A stretch of 64,000 nucleotides of DNA from Streptacidiphilus sp. P02-A3a (lineage in GTDB: Bacteria; Actinomycetota; Actinomycetes; Streptomycetales; Streptomycetaceae), in assembly GCF_014084105.1 (NCBI RefSeq), contig NZ_CP048289.1, positions 3,481,922 through 3,545,921 of the forward strand, read 5' to 3'. The position numbers and the translations under genes are program-made. Positions 8,779 through 17,896 of the stretch are shown piece after piece; positions within the stretch are counted from its first letter, which is position 1; every line of letters starts with the position of its first letter. Under the pieces are notes generated by a model. The model worked only from the letters and a program-made list of their open reading frames with translations, was not told where the DNA came from and did no database searches.

Positions 8779-9918
8779 ATGGCTGTGGACCGCCTGCTGC
8801 CCACCCCCGAGGCGGCGGACCTGATCGCCCTCACCAGGGAGATCGCCGACAAGGAGCTCGCCCCCCGGGTCGAGCAGCACGAAGAGGCCGAGAGCTACCC
8901 CGAGGGCCTGTTCACCACCCTGGGCCGGGCCGGACTGCTCGGCCTGGCCTATCCCGAGGAGTTGGGCGGCGGCGGCCAGCCGTACGAGGTCTACCTCCAG
9001 GTGCTGGAGGAACTGGCCGCGCGCTGGGCGGCGGTCGCCGTGGCCGTCAGCGTGCACACCCTGGCCTGCCATCCGCTGTACGCCTACGGCACCGAGCGGC
9101 AGCGGCAGCACTGGCTGCCGCGGATGCTCGCCGGGGAGCTGATCGGCGGCTACAGCCTGTCCGAGCCGCAGGCCGGATCCGACGCCGCCGCGCTGTCCTG
9201 CAAGGCCGAGCGCACCGACGCGGGCTACCGGATCAACGGCACCAAGGCCTGGATCACCCACGGCGGCAAGGCCGACTTCTACGCGCTGTTCGCCCGGACC
9301 GCCCCCGGCAGCCACGGGATCTCCTGCTTCGTCGCGCCCGGCGCGGCCGAGGGGCTGTCCTTCGGCGCCCCCGAGCGGAAGATGGGCCTGCGCGCGGTCC
9401 CCACCACCTCCGCCTACTGGGACGGCGCGGTGATCGACGCCGACCGGCTGATCGGGGACGAGGGCCAGGGCCTGCAGATCGCCTTCAGCGCGCTGGACTC
9501 CGGCCGCCTCGGGATCGCCGCCTGCGCCACCGGCATAGCGCAGGCCGCGCTGGACGCCGCCGTCGACTACGCCAACCAGCGGACCACCTTCGGCCGCCGC
9601 ATCCTCGACCACCAGGGCCTGGGCTTCCTGCTGGCCGACATGGCCGCCGCGGTCGACTCGGCCCGGGCCACCTACCTCGACGCCGCCCGCCGCCGCGACG
9701 CCGGAATGCCCTTCAGCCGCCACGCCAGCGTGGCCAAACTGGTCGCCTCCGACGCCGCCATGAAGGTCACCACCGACGCCGTGCAGGTCCTCGGCGGATA
9801 CGGTTACACCCGGGACTTCCCGGTCGAGCGGTACATGCGCGATGCCAAGATCACCCAGATCTTCGAGGGCACCAACCAGATCCAACGCCTGGTCATCAGC
9901 CGCCAGTTCGCCCGCTGA
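8779..9918 (+). CDS. Acyl-CoA dehydrogenase
   Basis: FAD enzyme that introduces the alpha-beta double bond into an acyl-CoA. The 379 residues contain the flavin/substrate signatures YSLSEPQAGSDAAAL and ITHGGKAD, and the C-terminal GGYGYTRDFPVERYMRD followed by KITQIFEGTNQIQR. Length and motifs fit the short- or branched-chain type. A GTG 90 nt upstream is in frame, but it would run the protein through the operator; GGAG before the ATG at 8779 fixes the start. The SDR that follows could perform a later beta-oxidation step. Confidence 0.9.
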   Translation: MAVDRLLPTPEAADLIALTREIADKELAPRVEQHEEAESYPEGLFTTLGRAGLLGLAYPEELGGGGQPYEVYLQVLEELAARWAAVAVAVSVHTLACHPLYAYGTERQRQHWLPRMLAGELIGGYSLSEPQAGSDAAALSCKAERTDAGYRINGTKAWITHGGKADFYALFARTAPGSHGISCFVAPGAAEGLSFGAPERKMGLRAVPTTSAYWDGAVIDADRLIGDEGQGLQIAFSALDSGRLGIAACATGIAQAALDAAVDYANQRTTFGRRILDHQGLGFLLADMAAAVDSARATYLDAARRRDAGMPFSRHASVAKLVASDAAMKVTTDAVQVLGGYGYTRDFPVERYMRDAKITQIFEGTNQIQRLVISRQFAR

Positions 9919-9964
9919 CCCGCCCCCGTACCCCCCACGAGTTCACTGCCACAAGGAGCCATCC

Positions 9965-10726
9965 ATGGACATCGCCGGATCCGCCGCACTGGTCACCGGC
10001 GCCGCCTCCGGCCTGGGCGCCGCCACCGCCGCCGCCCTGGCCGCGCGCGGCGCCACGGTGTACGGGCTGGACCTGGACAAGGCCGTCGCCGCCGCCGGGG
10101 AGCAGCCCGACGGGGTCGTCCTGCTGGCCGCCGACGTCACCGAGGAGGACCCGGTCCGCGCGGCGCTGGCCCGGATCGACGACGACGGCGCGGAGCTGCG
10201 GCTCGCCGTCAACTGCGCCGGGATCGCCCCCTCGGCCCGGATCCTGGGCCGCGGCGGACCGCACGACCTGGACCTGTTCCGCGCCGTGCTGAACGTCAAC
10301 CTGCTCGGCACCTTCAACGTGATGCGGCTGGCCGCCGAGGCCATCGCCCGCCATCAGCCGGAGGCCGGGGGCCAGCGCGGCGTCATCGTCAACACCGCCT
10401 CGATCGCCGCCTTCGAGGGCCAGATCGGCCAGATCGCCTACGCCGCGTCCAAGGCCGGGGTCGCCGGGATGACCATCACCGCCGCCCGTGACCTGGCCAA
10501 GCACGGCATCCGGGTGGTCACCATCGCCCCCGGCATCGTGGACACCCCGATGATGGCGGGCTTCAGCGAGGAGGTCCGGGCCGGGCTCGGCGCGGGCGTG
10601 CCCTTCCCGCAGCGGCTCGCCCAGCCGAGCGAGTACGCCCGGCTGGTGACCAGCGTCGTCGAGCAGGACTACCTCAACGGCGAGACCATCCGGCTGGACG
10701 GCGCGCTGCGGATGGGCCCGCGCTGA
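9965..10726 (+). CDS. SDR, 3-hydroxyacyl-CoA dehydrogenase (HSD10-like)
   Basis: A 253-residue NAD(P)-dependent short-chain dehydrogenase: TGAASGLG nucleotide motif near residue 11, NCAG, catalytic serine in NTASIAAFEG and YAASK catalytic pair. The overall pattern (DVTEEDPVRAAL, TIAPGIVDTPMM, FPQRLAQPSEYA) matches human HSD10-type 3-hydroxyacyl-CoA dehydrogenases. AAGGAG 8 nt before the ATG sets the start. It lies 46 nt behind the acyl-CoA dehydrogenase, consistent with two steps of a branched- or short-chain beta-oxidation. Confidence 0.86.
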   Translation: MDIAGSAALVTGAASGLGAATAAALAARGATVYGLDLDKAVAAAGEQPDGVVLLAADVTEEDPVRAALARIDDDGAELRLAVNCAGIAPSARILGRGGPHDLDLFRAVLNVNLLGTFNVMRLAAEAIARHQPEAGGQRGVIVNTASIAAFEGQIGQIAYAASKAGVAGMTITAARDLAKHGIRVVTIAPGIVDTPMMAGFSEEVRAGLGAGVPFPQRLAQPSEYARLVTSVVEQDYLNGETIRLDGALRMGPR

Positions 10727-10747
10727 CCCTGCCGCTCGGCTCGGGCG

Positions 10748-11749
10748 TCAGCTGTCGAAACCGGCGTGCACGTGGTCGTGGTGCGTGTTGTCGGAGAAGA
10801 ACTGGTCCGGCGCGCCGCCGCCGAGCGGCCAGGGGCCGCCCACGTTGTAGGACCCGGCGGCGGCAGCGGCCCGCATGAACCCCTCCACCAGGGACCTCGG
10901 GGTCGCCGGGTCCACCACCTGGTGGCCGTCGATCCGCCACACGTCGAAGGCCCGGCCCTTCGGGTGGTCGCTCGGCCGGTCCGTGCCGAACACGTCGAGC
11001 GGATGCCCCGAGCGGACCACGCTCAGCTCCATCCGGTAGCCGCCGGTCAGCGTCAACAGCGCCTCCAGGGCGCTCTGGTGGACGTTGCCGCTGCGCACGT
11101 CCGCCTCGGCGGCGGGCGGCAGGGTGATCGCCGACGAGGCCAGCACCCGCTGCGCCGCCGTCGGCAGTGACCCGGCGGCGGGGCCCGGCCGCGCCGGGTG
11201 CAGCGCGGTCACCGTCCACCGCGGCCGCGCCTGCGACAGCCGGACGTCCACGGTGGTCCCGCCGGGCACGACCAGCCCCCGCGGGCCGCGGGTCCACTGG
11301 CGGCAGACCACCAGCACGCTGGCGGAGTCGCTGAGGATCCCGCCGTACTGCGCCTCCAGCACCTCCAGCGAGGCGGCGGGCGCGTCCGGCAGCAGCGGTC
11401 CGGCCTGGGCGGCCAGCGCCGGGTCGAGACCCAGCGCCGCCACCCGCCCGCGCGCGGCGGCCAGGCCCCGCTGCCCGGTCGGCCAGCTGCCCAGCGCCTC
11501 GATCAGCCGCACCGCCCGCAGCTTGACCTGCGGGTCGATGTCGTTGCTGCTCGGCTGCCACGGCGCGAACTGCGGCAGCGCCGCCGGGGCGGTCCCGGAG
11601 GCCGAGGCGGTCTCGGAGGCGGACGTGGACGGGGTGGCCGGGGCCGGGGTGGCCGGGGCCGGGGCGGCGTGGCCGGAGGCGCACCCGGCCGTGCCCAGGG
11701 CGCCCGCCAGCGCACCGGCGATCAGGCCCCGCCTGCTGAGGGAGTCCAC
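10748..11749 (-). CDS. Exported Tat lipoprotein-like protein, M15-type peptidase fold
   Basis: A 333-residue protein with a twin-arginine-like leader (SLSRRGLIAGALAGALG) and a cysteine in TAGC that could be lipidated. A Pro/Ala/Thr-rich linker follows. The C-terminal third contains SDHPKGRAFD (H262, D269) and HHDHVHAGF (H326, H328), the zinc-ligand pattern of M15/VanY DD-peptidase-like folds. It may trim peptidoglycan peptides outside the membrane. A longer reading from 11947 would lack any sense; GTG at 11749 places the Tat motif at the N-terminus. Confidence 0.68.
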   Translation of the reverse strand: MDSLSRRGLIAGALAGALGTAGCASGHAAPAPATPAPATPSTSASETASASGTAPAALPQFAPWQPSSNDIDPQVKLRAVRLIEALGSWPTGQRGLAAARGRVAALGLDPALAAQAGPLLPDAPAASLEVLEAQYGGILSDSASVLVVCRQWTRGPRGLVVPGGTTVDVRLSQARPRWTVTALHPARPGPAAGSLPTAAQRVLASSAITLPPAAEADVRSGNVHQSALEALLTLTGGYRMELSVVRSGHPLDVFGTDRPSDHPKGRAFDVWRIDGHQVVDPATPRSLVEGFMRAAAAAGSYNVGGPWPLGGGAPDQFFSDNTHHDHVHAGFDS

Positions 11750-11912
11750 CCGGCCAGTCTGCCCGTCCCCGCCCGCCCCGGTACCCGGCTCGCCGGGACC
11801 GTCCGCCGACCGGACCACTACCGGGCGCACCCGAACGGAGCAGCGGCGGGCATCGCCAGGGCACGCTCCGGCTCGCGTTGCGGGGCCCCGGCGCGTCCCG
11901 CAGCCTGGGCGC

Positions 11913-12500
11913 ATGACCCCTGCGAACACCACCGGCCCCGAGGGCACCGTCCTGCGTTACGGGCCGCCGGACTCCGGGCATCTGCTCACCGTCTACGCGG
12001 ACCTGCGCTGCCCGTACTGCAAGCGCCTGGAGAACGGCCTCGGCGCGGTCATGCAGCAGGTGGCGGACGCGGGCCGACTGGCCCTGCACCACCACTTCGC
12101 CACCTTCATCGACGACATGGCCGGGGGCAGCGGATCGCTGCGCGCCCTCGCCGCCCTCGGCGCGGCCGCCGACGAGGGCGACCGGACGTACCTGCACTAC
12201 CTGCGGGTGCTGTACGCCGAACAGCCGCGCGAGGAGGACGACGCCTTCGCCGACCCGGGCACGCTGCTGCGCCTCGCCGGGGAGGTGCCGGACCTGCGCG
12301 GTCCGGAGTTCGACCGCAAGGTCACCGACGGCGTCCACCTGCCCTGGGCCCGGAAGGTCTCGGCGGCCTTCGAGAGCAGCGGGGTGCAGGGGACGCCGAC
12401 GGTGTTCTACGACGGCAGCCCGATCACGGTGCTCAACCCGATGGGCTACGCGGTCACCCCGGAGGCGTTCCTGGCCCAGCTCGCCCCGGTCGCGGATTGA
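11913..12500 (+). CDS. DsbA-like thioredoxin-fold protein
   Basis: A 195-residue thioredoxin-fold protein with the redox motif CPYC in VYADLRCPYCKRLENGLG and the cis-proline region GVQGTPTVFYDG. No clear signal peptide is seen, so it may be cytoplasmic or use an unusual route. It resembles the Thioredoxin_4/DsbA class used in disulfide exchange or as GST-like isomerases. It is divergent from the M15-like gene and ends 7 nt before the convergent nickel/cobalt permease gene. Confidence 0.84.
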   Translation: MTPANTTGPEGTVLRYGPPDSGHLLTVYADLRCPYCKRLENGLGAVMQQVADAGRLALHHHFATFIDDMAGGSGSLRALAALGAAADEGDRTYLHYLRVLYAEQPREEDDAFADPGTLLRLAGEVPDLRGPEFDRKVTDGVHLPWARKVSAAFESSGVQGTPTVFYDGSPITVLNPMGYAVTPEAFLAQLAPVAD

Positions 12501-12507
12501 CGGAGCG

Positions 12508-13653
12508 TCACATCGCGCCGCTGGGCTGCTCGGTGGCCGTCTCGGTGGCGGTCGGGGTGGAGTCCAGGCTCTGCTGCCAGCGCTGTTCGACGTTGCCGAA
12601 GTGCCAGAAGCAGTAGGCGACGAGCCAGGTGGCGGCGAAGAGGACGGCGATGGCGAAGCCGGCTTCGTTGATGTTGAAGTCGGCCATGAAGTCCCAGAAG
12701 CCGCCGCTGAGGTGGAGCTCACTGGTGAGCACGCCGAGGACCTCGATGGTGCCGATGAGGAAGGCGGCGGCGATGGACAGGCCGGTGATCACGAGGTTGT
12801 AGTAGACCTTGCGGACGGGCTTGGCGAAGGCCCAGCCGTAGGCGAAGTTCATGAAGCAGCCGTCGAGGGTGTCGAAGAGGGTCATGCCGCCGGAGAACAG
12901 CAGGGGCAGCGTCAGCACGGCGTAGAAGGGGAGTCCGGAGGTGGCCGCGTAGGCGGTGGCGGCGAGCAGGACGACCTCGGTGGCGGTGTCGAAGCCGATG
13001 CCGAAGATCAGGCCGACGAAGAACATCTGGTAGGTGTGGTTGATGGAGCGCATGAAGCGTCCGAAGAAGCGCCACATCAGTCCGCGGGCCTGGAGTTGGC
13101 GTTCGAGTTCGGCCTCGTCGAAGGTGCCGCGGCGCATGTCGCGGAAGACCTTGGCGATTCCGGCGAGGACGATGAGGTTGAGCAGCGCGATGAGGTAGAG
13201 GAAGCCGGCGGAGGTGAGGGTGCCGAGCATGCCGCCGAGGGTCTCGTAGGTCGAGTTGGGGTCGACCACGGCGCCGAAGACGGCCTTGGCGGCGATGGTG
13301 ATGCCGACGCCGACGACGACCACGATGGTGGAGTGGCCCAGGGCGAAGAAGAAGCCGGTGCCCAGGGGGCGCTTCTTCTCGGCCATGAGTTTGCGGGTGA
13401 CGTTGTCGATCGCCGAGATGTGGTCGGCGTCGAAGGCGTGCCGCGCGCCCAGGGTCCAGGCGGTGAAGGCGACACCCAGGCCGACACCGAGTTTCTGGTA
13501 GTGGAAGTGGTGGGGGAGCACGGTGAAGATGAAGATTCCCCAGCCGAAGCCGTTGAGAGCCAGGATGACCAGGGCCATGATCCCGAGTCTGGCCCATTCG
13601 GCTGGATGCAGGGCGTTGGCGACGGCGCGGTACCTGGCGGTCAGGGCTGACAC
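12508..13653 (-). CDS. NiCoT-family nickel/cobalt permease
   Basis: A 381-residue membrane permease of the HoxN/HupN/NixA family. The family signature RHAFDADHISAIDNVTR is complete, followed by FFALGHSTIVV and GIGFDTATEV; about eight hydrophobic segments are visible. It imports Ni2+ or Co2+. The cobalamin riboswitch upstream strongly suggests cobalt for B12 as the physiological cargo. GAGGAGG lies 7 nt before the GTG start. Confidence 0.93.
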   Translation of the reverse strand: MSALTARYRAVANALHPAEWARLGIMALVILALNGFGWGIFIFTVLPHHFHYQKLGVGLGVAFTAWTLGARHAFDADHISAIDNVTRKLMAEKKRPLGTGFFFALGHSTIVVVVGVGITIAAKAVFGAVVDPNSTYETLGGMLGTLTSAGFLYLIALLNLIVLAGIAKVFRDMRRGTFDEAELERQLQARGLMWRFFGRFMRSINHTYQMFFVGLIFGIGFDTATEVVLLAATAYAATSGLPFYAVLTLPLLFSGGMTLFDTLDGCFMNFAYGWAFAKPVRKVYYNLVITGLSIAAAFLIGTIEVLGVLTSELHLSGGFWDFMADFNINEAGFAIAVLFAATWLVAYCFWHFGNVEQRWQQSLDSTPTATETATEQPSGAM

Positions 13654-13749
13654 TGGGCATCCTCCTCGGGATGCTCGCGGGCAGTGCGGGCCTGGACCGG
13701 CCGTGGCGGCCTGGACTGGACCCGATCTTCCGGCGAGGCGGGGTTCCGT

Positions 13750-13848
13750 GGATGCGGCGACAGGCGACCGGACTCGTCCCCCGAGGGGGCTTCACCGTTG
13801 CGGGACAGTGCCGGATTCCCACCGGCTTCGCTGAGGCAGCACCATCCC
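13750..13848 (-). promoter_or_regulatory. Cobalamin (B12) riboswitch, short form
   Basis: On the minus strand the leader of the nickel/cobalt permease holds the conserved core AAGCCGGTGGGAATCCGG, then CACTGTCCCGCAACGGTGA, and a B12-box-like GAGTCCGGTCGCCTGTCGCC. GGATG at the 5' end (13847-13843) can pair with CATCC at the 3' end to close stem P1, giving about 99 nt. This is the compact cobalamin class. It ends about 100 nt before the start codon, so adenosyl- or other cobalamin should shut off cobalt import. Confidence 0.9.
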
Positions 13849-13935
13849 AACGGCGGCCGGGACCAGGTCAGCGTAGAGGCAGGCGATCTCGGCCTGCAAG
13901 GCTGCATACCTGTTGAGGTGTGCGAGCGAGATCAC

Positions 13936-14007
13936 ACAACCCGCGTCACAACCCGCGTCACAACCCGCGTCACCTCCCGCGTCACCTCCCGCGTCACCTC
14001 CGGCCTG
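13936..14007 (+). repeat. 12-bp tandem repeat
   Basis: Three exact copies of ACAACCCGCGTC (13936-13971), two exact copies of ACCTCCCGCGTC (13972-13995) and one decayed copy lie end to end. They sit between the stop of the hypothetical gene at 14022 and the riboswitch leader of the permease. No spacer structure is present, so it is not CRISPR. Copy number may vary between strains. It could also affect termination of the upstream gene. Confidence 0.85.
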
Positions 14008-14021
14008 GCCCCGGCTCGACC

Positions 14022-14669
14022 TCAGGCGCGGGAGGGGAGCAGCAGCGCGGAGCCGCTGTGCCAGGGCAGCCGCTGCTCCAGCGGCACCTCGACCCGGGCC
14101 CCGGGCGCGCGCTCGCCGGACTCGCGCGGCCCCCGCTCGCGGTCGAGGACCAGCGCCTCCAGGCACTGGCCCCGGCGCATCAGTCCGACCTGCCGGGTCT
14201 CGCGGTACGGGCAGCTCGGCGTGTGCGCGGGGTGCTCGTCGAAGGCGTCCGGGTAGCTGTCCGGCGGCATCCCGCCGTCGGCGGGCAGCGGCTCCGGGCC
14301 GGTCGCCAGGTACGCGCCCAGGTCGGCCAGGCCGCGGATCTCGGCCAGCGGCACGGCCGCCGCGCACAGCGGGCAGGGGTCGAGCAGGAAGAACGACTCG
14401 TCGTCGTAGGACGGGTCGAGGTAGCTGAAGGTGTAGCCGAGCGGTGCCTCGTCCGGGTCGACGACGTGCAGGATCAGCGGTTCCAGCGGCAGCGAGCGGC
14501 GGTCGCGGGCCCGCTCCGGGCGCACCAGGCGCGGGTCGACGCCGAGCAGGGACGCCAGTTGGCCGACGACCCGGGCGGTGTCGGCCGCGACGCCGTCCTC
14601 GGGGGACAGGTGTCCGCGTTGCTGCTGCGTCAGCCGGTACGCGGCCGTGGCACGTGTGGCGATGCTCAT
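14022..14669 (-). CDS. Conserved hypothetical protein
   Basis: A 215-residue protein of unknown function. It has an acidic middle, a DPCPLC cysteine pair, a later SCPYRE and GQCLEALVLDRE, which could be a small metal site. No signal peptide or membrane segment is visible. The ATG at 14669 is chosen because the sequence upstream to 14966 reads as non-coding promoter DNA. It is divergent from the amine-transport operon and is probably unrelated to it. Confidence 0.6.
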   Translation of the reverse strand: MSIATRATAAYRLTQQQRGHLSPEDGVAADTARVVGQLASLLGVDPRLVRPERARDRRSLPLEPLILHVVDPDEAPLGYTFSYLDPSYDDESFFLLDPCPLCAAAVPLAEIRGLADLGAYLATGPEPLPADGGMPPDSYPDAFDEHPAHTPSCPYRETRQVGLMRRGQCLEALVLDRERGPRESGERAPGARVEVPLEQRLPWHSGSALLLPSRA

Positions 14670-14964
14670 GCGGTCGACCCTAGATGCACCCAAAGCCGCC
14701 CAACAAGAGCCCGTGGCGAAGAATATTGATTGAAACAAGGTTGATCCAAGCACAAGTGAGCATGAAGTACCCCCCTGTGAGCGCCGAGGGCGGGTTCGGT
14801 GGTGGGCCTGGGCCGGGCCTGGACCGGGTCCCGAGTTGGGTCTTGACCGTAGCGCGGCGGAGTGCCAGATTGACCACATCCAGCTAATGGTCTGGCCATA
14901 GCCCATTGAATTCTGCTGCACCGCACCTGTGTCCCCCACACACGAAGCAAGGAGCGTGGCGTTC
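14670..14964. promoter_or_regulatory. Divergent promoter region
   Basis: A 295-nt non-coding stretch between the hypothetical gene and the permease operon, noticeably more AT-rich at 14700-14770 (for example GAAGAATATTGATTG). AAGGAG lies 10 nt before the permease ATG at 14965. No palindrome stood out clearly enough to call an operator. Confidence 0.45.
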
Positions 14965-16572
14965 ATGCCCGAAGACGCAGCGGCCCCCGTGCCGCCGCCG
15001 CGGAGTGAAGCGAGACCCCCGGCCGCCGACCAGGTCCGGTCGGCCGACGAGCAGCGACTCCACGAACTGGGCTACACCCAGGAGTTGGCCCGGTCGATGT
15101 CCGGCTTCTCCAACTTCGCGGTGTCCTTCTCGATCATCTCCGTCCTCTCCGGCTGCCTGACCCTCTACGGCTTCGGGATGAGCACCGGCGGCCCGGCCGA
15201 GATCACCTGGGGCTGGCCGGTCGTCGGCGCGATGACCCTGTTCGTCGGACTGGCGATGGCCGAGGTCTGCTCCAGCTACCCGACCGCGGGCGGGCTCTAC
15301 TACTGGGCCGCCCGGCTCGCCCCCAGCAACGGACCGGCGTGGAGCTGGTTCACCGGCTGGTTCAACTTCATGGGTCAGGTGGCGGTCACCGCCGGAGTGG
15401 ACTTCGGCGCCGCCTTCTTCACCAACGCCCTGCTGGAGATGCAGTTCGGCTTCTCCGCCACGCCCGGCCACACCATCATGGTCTTCGCGGTGATCCTGGT
15501 CGCCCACGGCCTGCTGAACACCCTGGGCGTGCGGCTGGTCGCGGTGTTCAACAACGTCAGCGTCTGGTGGCACCTGCTCGGGGTGCTGATCATCGTCGGT
15601 GTCCTGGTGGCGGTGCCCTCGCACCACGCCTCCGCCTCCTTCGTGTTCACCCACTTCGTCAACAAGACCGGCTTCGCGCACCCCTTCTACGTCGCGCTGC
15701 TCGGCCTGCTGCTGGCCCAGTACACCTTCACCGGCTACGACGCCTCGGCGCACATGACCGAGGAGACCCAGGACGCGGCCCGCTCCGGACCGCGCGGCAT
15801 CGTGATGTCGATCCTGGTCTCGCTCGGCGCGGGCTGGGTGCTGCTGCTCGGCCTGACCTTCGCCATCCAGAACTACAGCGGCGAGCTCAACAGCGCCACC
15901 GGCGTCCCGCCCGCGCAGATCTTCATCGACGCGATCGGCAACACCGGCGCCAAGTTCCTGCTGCTGATCGTGATCGGCGCGCAGTTCTTCTGCGGCATGG
16001 CCTCGGTCACCGCCAACTCCCGGATGATCTACGCCTTCTCCCGCGACGGCGCGCTGCCGGGCTCGAAGCTGTGGCACCGGATCAACGGACGCACCCGCAC
16101 CCCCACCAACGCCGTCTGGCTGGCCGCCGGTGGCGCGTTCCTGCTCGGCGTACCCGACCTGTGGAACGCCACCGCCTACGCCGCCGTCACCTCCGTGTCG
16201 GTGATCGGCCTGTACATCGCCTACGCCATCCCGGTGCTGCTGCGGCTGCGCCAGGGCGAGGCGTTCGAGCGCGGCCCGTGGCACCTGGGACGCTGGAGCA
16301 GACTGGTGGGCGTCATCGCCGTCGGCTGGACGGCGGTGATCTCGGTGCTGTTCATGCTGCCCACCGTCAGCCCGATCACGGCGACCTCGTTCAACTACAC
16401 ACCGGTGGCGGTGCTGGCGGTCCTCGGCTTCGCCGGGGTGTGGTGGCTGGTCTCCGCCCGCCGCTGGTTCACCGGCCCCAAGGTCCAGGGCACCCCGAGG
16501 AACTTGCCGAGATCGAGCGAGAACTGGAGAACCCATGAGCAACCCCGGACGGCTGACCCTGGCCCGACTTGA
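14965..16572 (+). CDS. APC-family amino acid/amine permease
   Basis: A 535-residue importer with about 12 membrane segments. The first, FSNFAVSFSIISVLSG, is preceded by the GYTQELARSMSGF motif typical of GABA/choline-type APC permeases (ACT family). TFTGYDASAHMTEETQDA is the conserved loop of this group. Its 3' end overlaps the glutamine-synthetase-like gene by 38 nt, so the cargo is probably the amine that enzyme acts on: a mono- or polyamine, or ethanolamine. A GTG at 14929 is in frame, but the ribosome site favours 14965. Confidence 0.88.
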   Translation: MPEDAAAPVPPPRSEARPPAADQVRSADEQRLHELGYTQELARSMSGFSNFAVSFSIISVLSGCLTLYGFGMSTGGPAEITWGWPVVGAMTLFVGLAMAEVCSSYPTAGGLYYWAARLAPSNGPAWSWFTGWFNFMGQVAVTAGVDFGAAFFTNALLEMQFGFSATPGHTIMVFAVILVAHGLLNTLGVRLVAVFNNVSVWWHLLGVLIIVGVLVAVPSHHASASFVFTHFVNKTGFAHPFYVALLGLLLAQYTFTGYDASAHMTEETQDAARSGPRGIVMSILVSLGAGWVLLLGLTFAIQNYSGELNSATGVPPAQIFIDAIGNTGAKFLLLIVIGAQFFCGMASVTANSRMIYAFSRDGALPGSKLWHRINGRTRTPTNAVWLAAGGAFLLGVPDLWNATAYAAVTSVSVIGLYIAYAIPVLLRLRQGEAFERGPWHLGRWSRLVGVIAVGWTAVISVLFMLPTVSPITATSFNYTPVAVLAVLGFAGVWWLVSARRWFTGPKVQGTPRNLPRSSENWRTHEQPRTADPGPT

Positions 16573-17896
16573 GGCCCTGGTCGCCGACGGCAGCGTGGAC
16601 ACCGTCGTGCTGGCGATGACCGACATGCAGGGACGCCTCCAGGGCAAGCGCCTGGCGGCCGACTTCTTCCTCAGCGACGTCGTCCCGCACGCCGCCGAGG
16701 CCTGCGGCTACCTGCTGGCCGTCGACACCGACATGAACACCGTGGACGGCTACGAGCTGTCCTCCTGGGAGACCGGCTACGGCGACCTGGTGCTGCGACC
16801 AGACCTGTCCACGCTGCGGATGGTCCCCTGGCACCCGGGCACGGCCATGGTCCAGTGCGACGTCCTGGACCACCACGGCGAGGCGGTCGCGGTCTCGCCC
16901 CGGCAGATCCTGCGCCGCCAGCAGGAGCGGCTGGCCGCGCACGGCCTGCACGCCTACGCCGGGACCGAGTTGGAGTTCATCGTCTTCCGCGACAGCTACG
17001 AGCAGGCGTGGGAGCGGAACTACCAGAAGCTGGTACCGGTCAACCAGTACAACGTGGACTACTCGATCCTGGGCACCGGGCGGGTCGAGCCGCTGCTGCG
17101 CCGGCTGCGCAACTCGATGAGCGGGGCCGGGCTGACCGTCGAGTCGGCCAAGGGCGAGTGCAACCTGGGCCAGCACGAGATCGCCTTCAAGTACAACGAG
17201 GCGCTGGCCGCCTGCGACGACCACTCGGTCTACAAGACCGGGGCCAAGGAGATCGCCGCGCAGGAGGGGGTGAGCCTGACCTTCATGGCCAAGTACGACG
17301 AGCACGAGGGCAACTCCTGCCACATCCACCTGAGCCTGCGCGACGACGACGGCCGCCCGGCCATGGCGGGGGAGGGCCCGCACGGCTTCTCCCCGCTGAT
17401 GGAGCACTTCCTGGCCGGGCAACTGGCCTGCCTGGCGGACTTCTCGCTGCTGCTCGCCCCGACCGTGAACGCCTACAAGCGGTACGTCCCCGGCAGCTTC
17501 GCGCCCACCGCCATCGCCTGGGGCCGGGACAACCGGACCTGCGCGCTGCGGGTGGTCGGCCACGGGGCCTCGCTCCGCTTCGAGAACCGGGTGCCCGGCG
17601 GCGACGTCAACCCCTACCTCGCGGTGGCCGCGCTGATCGCCGCCGGGCTGCACGGCCTGGAGCAGGAGCTGCCGCTGGAACCGGAGTTCACCGGCAACGC
17701 CTACGCCTCCGACGCCCCCCGGGTGCCCGCCAACCTGCGTGACGCGGTGGACGCCTTCGCCCGTAGCGCGGTCGCCGAGCGGGCCTTCGGCAAGGACGTG
17801 GTCGACCACTACACCAACGCCGGGCGGATCGAACTGGCGGCCTTCGACGCGGCGGTGACCGACTGGGAGCGGCGCCGCGGATTCGAGCGGCTGTGA
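16535..17896 (+). CDS. Glutamine-synthetase-like gamma-glutamyl-amine ligase
   Basis: A 453-residue GS-family enzyme. Metal and glutamate-site motifs are visible: GTELEFIVF, ECNLGQHEI, GNSCHIHLSL and NRTCALRVVGHG, then RFENRVPGGDVNPYLA. It lacks the adenylylation-loop tyrosine pattern of true GlnA-I and clusters by context with PuuA/GlnA3/GlnA4-type enzymes. These join glutamate to an amine instead of ammonia. Flanking permease, amidase-type hydrolase and aldehyde dehydrogenase genes support amine catabolism. The exact amine cannot be read from the sequence. Confidence 0.88.
   Translation: MSNPGRLTLARLEALVADGSVDTVVLAMTDMQGRLQGKRLAADFFLSDVVPHAAEACGYLLAVDTDMNTVDGYELSSWETGYGDLVLRPDLSTLRMVPWHPGTAMVQCDVLDHHGEAVAVSPRQILRRQQERLAAHGLHAYAGTELEFIVFRDSYEQAWERNYQKLVPVNQYNVDYSILGTGRVEPLLRRLRNSMSGAGLTVESAKGECNLGQHEIAFKYNEALAACDDHSVYKTGAKEIAAQEGVSLTFMAKYDEHEGNSCHIHLSLRDDDGRPAMAGEGPHGFSPLMEHFLAGQLACLADFSLLLAPTVNAYKRYVPGSFAPTAIAWGRDNRTCALRVVGHGASLRFENRVPGGDVNPYLAVAALIAAGLHGLEQELPLEPEFTGNAYASDAPRVPANLRDAVDAFARSAVAERAFGKDVVDHYTNAGRIELAAFDAAVTDWERRRGFERL

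Noticed and set aside
13936-14007. CRISPR-like repeat
   Set aside because: Units are head-to-tail without spacers and no cas gene is present. The same holds for 18636-18702.
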